From assembly GCA_016840465.1 (NCBI GenBank), contig JAEOSH010000041.1, positions 1 through 21,152 of the forward strand: a DNA stretch of 21,152 nucleotides. Direction: 5' to 3'. The notes beneath the pieces were generated by a model. That model saw only the letters and a list, made by a program, of their open reading frames with translations. It did not search any database and was not told the origin of the DNA. Position 1 is the stretch's first letter. Every line of letters begins with the position of its first letter. The DNA comes from Candidatus Baldrarchaeum yapensis (GTDB taxonomy: Archaea > Asgardarchaeota > Baldrarchaeia > Baldrarchaeales > Baldrarchaeaceae). This document shows positions 14,970 to 21,152 of the stretch, piece after piece. A program made the position numbers and the translations under genes.

Positions 14970-15848
14970 ATGAGGTCGGGTATTGTGGAGAGCATGGAGG
15001 CGCTCGTATCGGAGGCGGAACGTACCGGTAAGAAAATAGGAGAGCTGGTGCTGGAGTACGAGGCGAAACTGAAGGATGTGCCGAGGGATGAGGTTTGGAG
15101 GGAAATGGAGAGGCGCTGGAGGGTGATGAAAGACTCTGTGATAAAGGCGACTGCAAAGCCGCCCCAACTTCCGTTTAAAGAGTTAACGGGCATGAGCCGG
15201 AAAGTCCTGACCCGGAAGCCCCTCTTTCTGGGAAGCCCCCTAATGAAAGCTGTTGCGAGATCCATGGCGGTTGCGGAGTACAACGCATCGATGGGTAGAA
15301 TATGCGCGGCTCCAACCGCCGGGTCTGCGGGGATACTTCCGGCGGTACTTTACACCGTGATGGAAGAGTATGAGATCTCCGAGGACAGTATAGTGCTTGC
15401 GCTGTTCACGGCGGGAGGAATAGGACTGATCATTGCAAATAGGGCGTCGATAAGCGGTGCGGAGGCGGGGTGTCAAGCGGAATGTGGTGTTGCCTCCGCA
15501 ATGGCGGCGGGCGCCCTTGTGGAGCTATTTGAGGGATCGCCAAGGATGGTCGCCGACGCGGTCGCGATTGCTCTTAAGAACTTAATGGGACTGATATGTG
15601 ACCCTGTAGCCGGTCTCGTGGTCTCCCCATGTATAAAGCGCAATGCAATTGGAGTGATGAATGCATTTCTGTCGGCGGAGATGGCATTGGCTGGTGTTAA
15701 AAGCCTGATACCATGCGACGAGGTCATAGACGCCATGGGAGAGGTCGGAAGGAAACTCCCACTCGAGTTTAAGGAAACGGGATTGGGAGGTATTGCTGCG
15801 ACCCCGACGGCGGAGAAATTGAAGAAATCGCTGACGGGTCAAATTTAG
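14970..15848 (+). CDS. sdaAA: L-serine dehydratase, iron-sulfur type, alpha subunit
   Basis: This is the catalytic subunit of 292 residues. Cysteines suited to the [4Fe-4S] cluster are C168 and C172 (GCQAECG), C210 (LICDPVAG) and C221 (SPCIKRN). The motifs APTAGSAGILPA (114-125) and NLMGLICDPVAGLV are diagnostic. The cluster acts as a Lewis acid removing the serine hydroxyl, so the enzyme is oxygen-sensitive and the host is probably anaerobic. The ATG follows GAGGTGAT, a near-perfect ribosome site that overlaps the beta-subunit stop codon, so both subunits come from one message. No serine transporter or threonine pathway gene is adjacent. All expected residues look intact. Confidence 0.95.
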   Translation: MRSGIVESMEALVSEAERTGKKIGELVLEYEAKLKDVPRDEVWREMERRWRVMKDSVIKATAKPPQLPFKELTGMSRKVLTRKPLFLGSPLMKAVARSMAVAEYNASMGRICAAPTAGSAGILPAVLYTVMEEYEISEDSIVLALFTAGGIGLIIANRASISGAEAGCQAECGVASAMAAGALVELFEGSPRMVADAVAIALKNLMGLICDPVAGLVVSPCIKRNAIGVMNAFLSAEMALAGVKSLIPCDEVIDAMGEVGRKLPLEFKETGLGGIAATPTAEKLKKSLTGQI

Positions 15849-15928
15849 AAATACCGATCGAAAATCGCAGACGAATTAGGAAGTATAGTGGTAATGCTGG
15901 TGGCATCGATATTGGCCGCACCACGGAC

Positions 15929-15936
15929 TTTAAATA
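15929..15936 (+). promoter_or_regulatory. TATA box of the coiled-coil protein gene
   Basis: TTTAAATA is centred 25 nt before position 15957. Transcription would start at or next to the first ATG (15957), leaving a leader of about 12 nt for the second ATG at 15969. Confidence 0.55.
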
Positions 15937-15968
15937 CCATCTGCCGAAACTCCTAAATGGTGGAACCG

Positions 15969-16817
15969 ATGGTGAGCACCGAGGAATTGAAGAGTGCATT
16001 TCTGGATCTGCTGGAGAAGGACAAGGAGTTCCGGTACGCGGTTGCGGCGCGGATAGGGCTACTGGAGATACTGCAACGTCTCGATGGGATAGAGAATGGT
16101 CAGAGGAAGATCTGGGAGGAGATAAAGAAGATCTGGGAAGAAATTCGGAAGCTTCGGGAGGAGCAGACGAAGATATGGCAGGAGAATCGGAAAATATGGC
16201 AGGAGATAGAGAAGCTAAGAAAGGAGCAGACGAGAACCTGGGAGGAGATTCGGAAGATATGGCAGGAAATCCAAAAGTTGCGGGAGGAGCAGACGAAGAT
16301 ATGGCAGGAGATCGAAAAGCTACGTGAGGGTCAGAACAGGATTTGGGAGGAGATTCGGAAGATATGGCAGGAAATAAGGAACATGCGTGAGTCGTTCGAG
16401 AAGAGGTTTGAACAGATAGATGCGAGGCTCAACAGGGTTGAGAGGACGCTGGAGAAGCTCACGCTGGAGATGGAGGAAGAGGCACGGGAGGTTGTCAGCT
16501 ACCGGCTCAGGAAAATGGGAATTCACGTGGATCTGGACGTTCTTAAGCTTCCCGATATGGAGATAAACCTCTACGGCGCGACGGAGAAGGTGTGTGTTAT
16601 CGGAGAGGCGAAGGTGAGGGCGGGCATAAGCGCGGTCCAAGAACTTGCGGATAAATTTGAGAGGCTGAAGAAGCTATACTCGAGCCTCCTCCGGGAGAAA
16701 ATAATACTGATTCTATACGTAACGACGGCGACTCCCGGTGCCATCGAGGAGGCCAAGAAGAGAGGTATCTGGATTTTGAAGATGACCAAAGATCTGACCC
16801 CACCTCCCAAGATTTGA
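15969..16817 (+). CDS. Tryptophan-rich coiled-coil protein with nuclease-like C-terminal domain (DUF3782-like)
   Basis: Three parts are visible. An N-terminal helical region (1-45) is followed by 14 uninterrupted heptads (46-143) of the form x-K-I-W-E-E-I or x-K-L-R-E-E-Q, a long coiled coil. The C-terminal domain (about 160-282) resembles the PD-(D/E)XK nuclease-like end of DUF3782-type proteins of thermophilic archaea: MEINLYG (197-203), GEAKV (212-216, the ExK motif), then a helix and IILILYVTTATPGAIEEAKKRGIWIL. The acidic residue expected in the first motif is Asn200, so activity is uncertain. The ATG at 15969 has GGTGG at 5 nt; an ATG at 15957 is a leaderless alternative. It is monocistronic by context. 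Role unknown; a structural or nucleic-acid-associated function is inference. Confidence 0.85.
   Translation: MVSTEELKSAFLDLLEKDKEFRYAVAARIGLLEILQRLDGIENGQRKIWEEIKKIWEEIRKLREEQTKIWQENRKIWQEIEKLRKEQTRTWEEIRKIWQEIQKLREEQTKIWQEIEKLREGQNRIWEEIRKIWQEIRNMRESFEKRFEQIDARLNRVERTLEKLTLEMEEEAREVVSYRLRKMGIHVDLDVLKLPDMEINLYGATEKVCVIGEAKVRAGISAVQELADKFERLKKLYSSLLREKIILILYVTTATPGAIEEAKKRGIWILKMTKDLTPPPKI
16104..16397 (+). repeat. Coding heptad repeat array (14 units of 21 bp)
   Basis: Fourteen consecutive 7-residue units carry Trp or Arg at the fourth position in the order WWR WWR WWR WR WWR. At the DNA level stretches of about 30 bp recur almost exactly, for example at 16240 and 16345 (105 bp apart, five heptads) and at 16155 and 16281 (126 bp, six heptads). 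The array therefore grew by in-frame duplication. Confidence 0.85.
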
Positions 16818-16942
16818 TGTGCTCGCCTCAAATTTTGTCAAAATTCCGGGCTTAGCAATTTTCGCGTGAATTATTGGAAGAGTGTGTCCCTCGTTTTACT
16901 ATCTTGGGTTCCTCCATCTTGCGCTCATCGGCTCAAATCATC

Positions 16943-16950
16943 TTTTTATC
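16943..16950 (+). promoter_or_regulatory. TATA-like element of the LarA-type gene
   Basis: TTTTTATC is centred about 25 nt before 16971, where an in-frame ATG also lies. The message therefore probably starts at 16970-16973, which excludes the long upstream extension of the frame to 16866. Confidence 0.4.
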
Positions 16951-16985
16951 CGATGTTGGAAGTTATTAAGATGTGTGGGATGTTT

Positions 16986-18521
16986 ATGGAGGAAATAATA
17001 TTCTGCGGCGATGATGTCCTAGTGTACAATTTCGACGATAGGGTGAAGATATTCTATCCACCGGATCCTATCCCACCGCTGGAAGATCCCGATAGGGCGG
17101 TGCTAGATGCTATTAGAAGCCCAATAGGATCGAAGCCGATAAGCGAACTCGTTGATGCGGCCTCTAATGTGGTAATAGCGTTTGATGACATGTGTGTCCC
17201 TCTCCCACATAGCAGGAAAAAGGATCCTAGGGCGATCGCCGCCAGGGCGGTGGTGGCTGAACTGGAGAATGCGGGTGTTAAGAAGGAAAACATAACATTT
17301 ATCTGTGCACGGGGGCTCCATAGGAGATGCAAGCCTCAAGAGCTCAGAATGATCCTCGGCTCTGATATTGTTAAGGAGTTTAAAGACCGGATCTTGCATC
17401 ATAACCCCACCGACCCCGGGAACCTTGTAAAGATCGGAGAGACACCTTCCGGACACGTTGTGGAGATAAATAAGGTCGCCGCAGAGGCCGACCTTCTAAT
17501 TTATCTCAACATCACCTTTACACCCATGAACGGGGGCTGGAAGTCGTTCATCATAGGCCTCGGATCTTATAGCACGATAAGGGCGAGCCATATACCCGAG
17601 GTCACCGGGAAGGGGCATTTAATGGATCCCGAGCGATCGATGTTGCACAAGATAATATGGGAGATGGGGCAGGTTCTAAAGGAAAGGGTGAATGTTTTCA
17701 CCGTGGAAAGCGTGGTGAATAACGATTTTTACAGTGGCCTGCTTGGTCGCCTGTGGAGGCCGCTTAAGGGGCAGTCTTCGAGAATTAGAAAGATCCTGTT
17801 GAAACTGATGGGTAAGTCTCCCAAATTCTTAAAGAGGATCGTTAGGAGGAAGTATCGTGCAAACTACGCGCCGATAGGATTCTTCGCCGGAGATCCGGAG
17901 GAGGCCCATAAGGAAACACTGAAACTTGTGGAGAAGCAGATGCTCGTGAGAGTTGATCAACAGTTCGATGTTGTAATCTTCGGACTGCCCAACTTATGTC
18001 CTTACAGCGTGGGAACGGAGTTAAACCCCGTACTTCTTCACACCACGATCTTCGGGTATCTTGTAAACATGTACAAGGGCAAACCTCCCCTTAAGAGGGG
18101 AGGGGTATTGGTGGTTGCAAATCCAGCGGAGAAGGTTTTTGACCTCGAGCAACATCCCTCCTACGCGGAGCTTTACTACAAGATTCTTCCAAACATTACG
18201 AAGATGGAGGATTTAGAGAATTACGAGAAGGAGTTTCTCGAGCGAGAGGATTTAATGCAGAAATTCGTGCAGAGATACGCCTACCATCCTATCCACGCGA
18301 TAATAGCGTACTACTGGGGTGCGATGGGCAGGAAGCACGCGGGAAGAACAATAATAGCGGGCGCAAAAAGTGAGGACGTTCTCAAAAGGTTAGGACTGGA
18401 AGATGCAAAAGACCTCGACGACGCTATTCGCAAAGCAAAGGAATACGCCGGCGAGGACGCATCCATCGCTTACCTCTTCATGCCACCGTTGTTCATCGCA
18501 GACCTCTCTGCCAGCATCTAG
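16986..18521 (+). CDS. LarA-family protein (nickel-pincer racemase superfamily), divergent
   Basis: The protein of about 511 residues matches the LarA/DUF2088 family. The N-terminal FDDRVKIFYPPDPIPPLEDP, VIAFDDMCVPLP (63-74), FICARGLHRRC (105-115) and NGGWKS (182-187) correspond to LarA blocks. Lys186 fits the lysine that anchors the nickel pincer cofactor, and His202, 16 residues on, fits the nickel ligand. His112 fits LarA His108. LarA's second catalytic His (His174) is replaced around Asn175/Ile176, and the carboxylate-binding Arg of D-x-T-R-P is Val71. The substrate is thus probably not lactate. A basic insertion (about 256-300) makes it longer than the usual roughly 425 residues. ATGs at 16971, 16980 and 16986 are candidates; 16986 fits the family N-terminus. 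No larB, larC or larE genes are in the window. Confidence 0.88.
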   Translation: MEEIIFCGDDVLVYNFDDRVKIFYPPDPIPPLEDPDRAVLDAIRSPIGSKPISELVDAASNVVIAFDDMCVPLPHSRKKDPRAIAARAVVAELENAGVKKENITFICARGLHRRCKPQELRMILGSDIVKEFKDRILHHNPTDPGNLVKIGETPSGHVVEINKVAAEADLLIYLNITFTPMNGGWKSFIIGLGSYSTIRASHIPEVTGKGHLMDPERSMLHKIIWEMGQVLKERVNVFTVESVVNNDFYSGLLGRLWRPLKGQSSRIRKILLKLMGKSPKFLKRIVRRKYRANYAPIGFFAGDPEEAHKETLKLVEKQMLVRVDQQFDVVIFGLPNLCPYSVGTELNPVLLHTTIFGYLVNMYKGKPPLKRGGVLVVANPAEKVFDLEQHPSYAELYYKILPNITKMEDLENYEKEFLEREDLMQKFVQRYAYHPIHAIIAYYWGAMGRKHAGRTIIAGAKSEDVLKRLGLEDAKDLDDAIRKAKEYAGEDASIAYLFMPPLFIADLSASI

Positions 18522-18545
18522 AACATCCTCAGTACTTCCCCCCAT

Positions 18546-19472
18546 CTATAACATCGCTTCACTTTTAATTTCTTGATCTAAATTCCTTTGACGAGTTTTA
18601 GGAACTCTCTCCTCCACCACATATGGTAGTTTCTTAGTTCTGAATATGACAATTTTGTCCCCAAATTCTCTCAAATACGTCAGCACAACCTCCTTGCCCC
18701 TCTCCGTTAACGCGAACACTGGTATTGCGACACCTATCTGGAGTAGTGCAATGCTTCCTATCCTCTCCCTGACAATCTTGGAGGCGCTCGCCCACACAAG
18801 ATCCGCCTTTTTCAGATTATCAACATCAGTATCCCGAATACAGGTATTGCACACCGAAAACACGGTGACGCTTATATCCTCACTCTCTTTCATGCTCCTA
18901 ATGACGGGTATCTTATCCGCGTCAAAACCGCTGACGGTAACGGCAATTTTCTTATGACCGAGTTCTATTGCCCTCCGGATGCCCTCAACCTGATCTATGA
19001 GTGCTCTTTCCCTGTCAAGTAAAATTCCTCCCCTATCCTCGATATGGCCTATTATCTCCGGCACCGGACTTGTTTTCACGATTCCCGTGAGAAATGCTCC
19101 TATCTCCTGAACAAGATCAGGATTGGTGGAAATTACCGTACCCGCACCCTCGCACACAGTCACGGCGCAATCAAAGAGCCCTGCGCGCATGCACACCCTT
19201 ATCATCTCTGATGCTCCGAAAGGCACCACGTTCGATGATGTGAACATCCTATGCGGGCATCCAAACCCCGTTTTCTCTATCTTGAGGATAACACTCCTGA
19301 TGACGGCGTCCTTATCGATAGTACCGGTTTTGTAAAGCATCTCGTGAAGCGGACAGAACTCAACAGTGGGCTCGTCCAGCACCTCGACGCCATCGCCGGA
19401 AACCCTGACCCTCGCCCCGCAACAGTAGAATATGTGCTCTCCACGTACTGGTAGCTTTTTCTTTAACTTCAT
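18546..19472 (-). CDS. Methanogenesis marker protein 8 family (DUF2099) protein
   Basis: The 308-residue sequence matches what I know of the DUF2099/marker-8 family: an N-terminal VRVSGDGVEVLDEPTVEFCPL, GFGCPHR (69-75), PFGASEMIRV, DCAVTVCEGAGTVISTNPDLVQEIGAFLTGIV (101-132), PVPEIIGHIEDRGG, a repeat-like IDQVEGIRRAIELGHKKIAVTV, and ADLVWASASKIVRE. The family is near-universal in methanogens and occurs in some other archaea; its biochemical function is not established. Cysteines at 17, 18, 40, 72, 94, 102 and 107 could bind metal or a cluster. The start overlaps the stop of the SPOUT-like gene (ATGA) and has GGGGAG upstream, so the two are translationally coupled. It converges on the LarA-type gene with only 24 bp between. 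Confidence 0.87.
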   Translation of the reverse strand: MKLKKKLPVRGEHIFYCCGARVRVSGDGVEVLDEPTVEFCPLHEMLYKTGTIDKDAVIRSVILKIEKTGFGCPHRMFTSSNVVPFGASEMIRVCMRAGLFDCAVTVCEGAGTVISTNPDLVQEIGAFLTGIVKTSPVPEIIGHIEDRGGILLDRERALIDQVEGIRRAIELGHKKIAVTVSGFDADKIPVIRSMKESEDISVTVFSVCNTCIRDTDVDNLKKADLVWASASKIVRERIGSIALLQIGVAIPVFALTERGKEVVLTYLREFGDKIVIFRTKKLPYVVEERVPKTRQRNLDQEIKSEAML

Positions 19473-19945
19473 TGCTCTCCCCGAAGCCTCCTTCTGAGCC
19501 TATAAAGCGCCAGCGCAGCGGTTGCAATGGGACCAACGTCCCCCTCGACATCGAGCCTCACTGGCGTTCCTAAGGACAACTCCGCCCTTGTAAAACTGGG
19601 CTCCATCCCGCCGAAGATCAGCATCACCTTCTTGCCCTCACTCAGTTTCTTAATAACCTCCTCCTCATCGAACTCCTTCTCCGCATACCGTGGTGGGACG
19701 AACAGGTAGATCGTGGACGGCTCGAATAACTCTATTGCGTCCTTAAGATCAGGAAGGCACACAAGCCTCTTCTTCTCCTTATAGATTATTTTAAACGCCT
19801 CCGGAACGCCGGTGACCGCGGCAGAACCCTCAACCTTTGTCACCACAAATCCGCTGAAGCCCAACCCCGCGATGAGCCTCGCCATGTCCTTGACCCTCTG
19901 CACACTACTCACACCGTGGAACACCACCACCAACCTTTCCTCCAT
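19469..19945 (-). CDS. SPOUT-like protein (archaeal SpoU-type/'RecB-family' annotated group)
   Basis: This 158-residue protein starts MEERLVVVFHGVSSVQRVKDMARL and contains VVTKVEGSAAVTGVPEAFK, LVCLPDLKDAIELFEP, VMLIFGGMEPSF and DVGPIATAALALYRLRR. This pattern belongs to a conserved archaeal family annotated as a SpoU-type RNA methylase or, less aptly, RecB-family nuclease. The C-terminal GG-(M/S)-EP and GPIATAALAL segments resemble the SPOUT cofactor-binding knot. RNA methylation is therefore likely but unproven. The ATG at 19945 follows GGTGATC exactly; the ATG six codons earlier (19963) lacks such a site. A TTTATC element near 19987 may be its promoter. It is the first gene of a coupled pair with the marker-8 homolog. 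Confidence 0.78.
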   Translation of the reverse strand: MEERLVVVFHGVSSVQRVKDMARLIAGLGFSGFVVTKVEGSAAVTGVPEAFKIIYKEKKRLVCLPDLKDAIELFEPSTIYLFVPPRYAEKEFDEEEVIKKLSEGKKVMLIFGGMEPSFTRAELSLGTPVRLDVEGDVGPIATAALALYRLRRRLRGEQ

Positions 19946-20198
19946 ATGATCACCGCCGAACACGACTTCGGATCCGATACCTTGATAAAGTGACTCTCTT
20001 CTCCTTTTCTACTTTAACACTTTCTGCAAAAAACTCGGTGCATCACAACACGGAGGCTGGATAAAATCAGCCTGCAGGACACTCCGCTCGAAGAATTTCT
20101 CCTGTAATCTCCGATTCCAGAGATCCGCCGTAATCTGTTTAACGGAGCTGGATGTTACTCCTTCTCACGAATCTCCGAGATTTTTTGAGAATCTAACA

Positions 20199-20850
20199 TT
20201 ATTCAGATAGCTTTATAGGCTCGTAGTATTGATCGATGATCCCCTTCCACTTCTTGTCCCTATATTCGGGTAACGAAATGTTGGGGTAACGGGGCTTCGC
20301 CAGAACCTCTAAAACTTCAAACGCTTCGAAAAACCTGCCACTATATGTTGTTTTTACCAGAGCTGCCGTATCGAGACCCTTGTAGGTGCCGGCCAGAGAG
20401 ATTACCTCTTCACCGTCCTCAAGCACACCCGCATCCGTCGCCATAACCGCCACCTCTATCGCTATCTTAACACCCTGACCGAATATTCCGAGAGTCCTAT
20501 CTATGTAGGTGAGAGGAGTCGGGATGTTTCAGCCCAAGGATCTTTCAAGGCATGCAAGCGGTCTCGTGCCTTGAATCACAACGACGCCATGTCTCTCAAG
20601 GTACCTTCTAACCTCCCCCGTAATCCCTATATAGGGATGTCGCCCTTGGGGCCCCAGGTCTTTGCCGGATAGTGAGTCACCACGATCAACCGTATCTCGG
20701 TACCCCGAAGGATATTCAGAGCCTTAAGGGCGCTCCTGCCGGTCTCGGATACAACCACGACCTTCTTAATGACCAATTCTAGGGCCCTTTTCCTCGCAAT
20801 CCTGATTACCTCTCCCATTCACTTCACCACAGTACCGAAATAGTAACATT
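20199..20850 (-). pseudogene. Broken pyruvate kinase alpha/beta-domain-like gene
   Basis: Pieces of one protein lie in two frames. From an ATG at 20818 (GGTGA site upstream) comes GEVIRIARKRALELVIKKVVVVSETGRSALKAL and IRLIVVTHYPAK, closed by TAG at 20627. A second frame continues at once with IGITGEVRRYLERHGVVV, reaches a TGA near 20530, then reads GIFGQGVKIAIEVAVMATDAGV, GEEVISLAGTYKGLDTAAL and a C-terminal tail to 20199. This order matches the archaeal single-domain proteins related to the pyruvate kinase alpha/beta domain, of unknown function. The first lesion is explained by one extra TA in CCTATATAGGG. Traces of the family's N-terminal YYF motif at 20837-20845 are out of frame. Two or three lesions indicate a pseudogene, unless they are sequence errors. 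Confidence 0.82.
20623..20638. repeat. Perfect 16-bp palindrome at the frameshift site
   Basis: ATCCCTATATAGGGAT is its own complement. The centre is a TATATA run. Removing one TA rejoins the two reading frames of the surrounding pseudogene (Asp-Ile-Pro-Ile-Gly-Ile-Thr), so dinucleotide slippage most likely made the palindrome longer and broke the gene. Confidence 0.75.
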
Positions 20851-20917
20851 TCCGCCTTCTCGTACATCGGCAACTCCTCCTAGCACCAATAATCGCTAGG
20901 TAATAGATTTAGCACTT

Positions 20918-21151
20918 CTACTTGATATGGTACACCTTTATTCCTAATTTATCCGCGATGGCCGCTTGTCCTTCGTCACTGGTCAAAAGTTCTCCATATG
21001 TCGACGCCTGTGCCAAATATAAGGAATCGTACACCGTAATCCCATATTTGAACGATATCTCAACCGCCTTGTCGAGATACAACCTCTCATCCTCTATCAC
21101 AATGATTCCCTCCTCCACAAGCCTCTTCAGTTGCCCATAAAGAACCTGTGC
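20918..21151 (-). CDS. PIN-domain protein, VapC-like toxin (truncated by window edge)
   Basis: The frame is open to the right edge, so the N-terminus is missing; 77 residues are visible. The segment YLDKAVEISFKYGITVYDSLYLAQA contains the conserved helix with the third acidic residue of PIN domains (YDSLYLA). LLTSDEGQAAIADKLGIKVYHI carries the TSDE aspartate and the closing strand. PIN nucleases of this size are usually the VapC toxin of VapBC pairs and cleave RNA. The matching VapB antitoxin would lie beyond the edge, upstream of the toxin. Downstream on the same strand, after about 67 bp, is the broken pyruvate-kinase-like gene. Confidence 0.85.
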   Translation of the reverse strand, partial: AQVLYGQLKRLVEEGIIVIEDERLYLDKAVEISFKYGITVYDSLYLAQASTYGELLTSDEGQAAIADKLGIKVYHIK

Positions 21152-21152
21152 C

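Noticed and set aside
16104-16397. CRISPR-like or satellite repeats
   Set aside because: The periodicity is 21 bp, in frame, and fully explained by coiled-coil heptads. No spacer-repeat alternation exists anywhere in the window.
20054-20073. Hairpin AGGCTG...CAGCCT in the gap before the SPOUT-like gene
   Set aside because: A single 6-bp stem without partner copies or a T tract does not support an operator, terminator or RNA gene.
20170-20186. AATCT-CCG-AGATT followed by a T run, a bacterial-style terminator on the plus strand
   Set aside because: No plus-strand gene ends here, the stem is only 5 bp, and archaea mainly terminate at T-rich tracts without hairpins. The 235-bp gap 19964-20198 shows no gene.

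Overview
The window is archaeal chromosome, probably from a thermophile of the TACK/Asgard part of the tree. The evidence is archaeal BRE/TATA-type promoters, GGTGAT/GGAGG ribosome sites, an archaeal-type phosphoglycerate mutase, a TtuA-type tRNA thiolase and a true actin-family gene. Base composition is near 50% G+C by eye. A methanogenesis-marker-8 family protein and a bacterial-style two-subunit iron-sulfur serine dehydratase fit, for example, Korarchaeota or a thermophilic Asgard lineage. That placement is inference; no rRNA or tRNA gene was found that could settle it.

Layout. Positions 1-7643 lie on the minus strand: a truncated nitroreductase of the iodotyrosine-deiodinase type, a longin-like protein, actin, a metallo-beta-lactamase-fold hydrolase, a nucleotide-sugar epimerase, TtuA, a zinc alcohol dehydrogenase and a roadblock-like/winged-helix protein. 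Positions 7798-10544 are on the plus strand: three small unknown proteins and phosphoglycerate mutase. Positions 10645-14111 return to the minus strand: the two ends of a destroyed acyl-CoA dehydrogenase around a GC-rich foreign-looking segment, then an OB-fold protein and a cation/proton antiporter that overlap, then a TIM-barrel isomerase/endonuclease-like protein. Positions 14280-18521 are on the plus strand: the two serine dehydratase subunits, a tryptophan-rich coiled-coil protein with a nuclease-like tail, and a divergent LarA-type protein. From 18546 to the end the minus strand carries a methanogenesis-marker-8 homolog coupled to a SPOUT-like protein, a broken pyruvate-kinase-alpha/beta-domain-like gene and a truncated PIN-domain toxin.

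How the genes work together. Most are short transcription units of one or two genes. The clear pairs are serine dehydratase beta/alpha, SPOUT-like/marker-8 (ATGA overlap), antiporter/OB-fold (29-bp overlap), alcohol dehydrogenase/TtuA (2-bp gap) and longin-like/nitroreductase (11-bp gap).

The most interesting region is the left one. A eukaryote-like actin with unusual residues in its phosphate-2 loop is followed on the same strand by a longin-like protein, with a roadblock-like protein a few genes away. These are the kinds of folds associated with cytoskeleton and small-GTPase control in archaea related to eukaryotes. Other leads are a LarA paralog lacking substrate-binding and acid-base residues, an archaeal deiodinase-like flavoprotein with an intact substrate triad, and two genes caught decaying.
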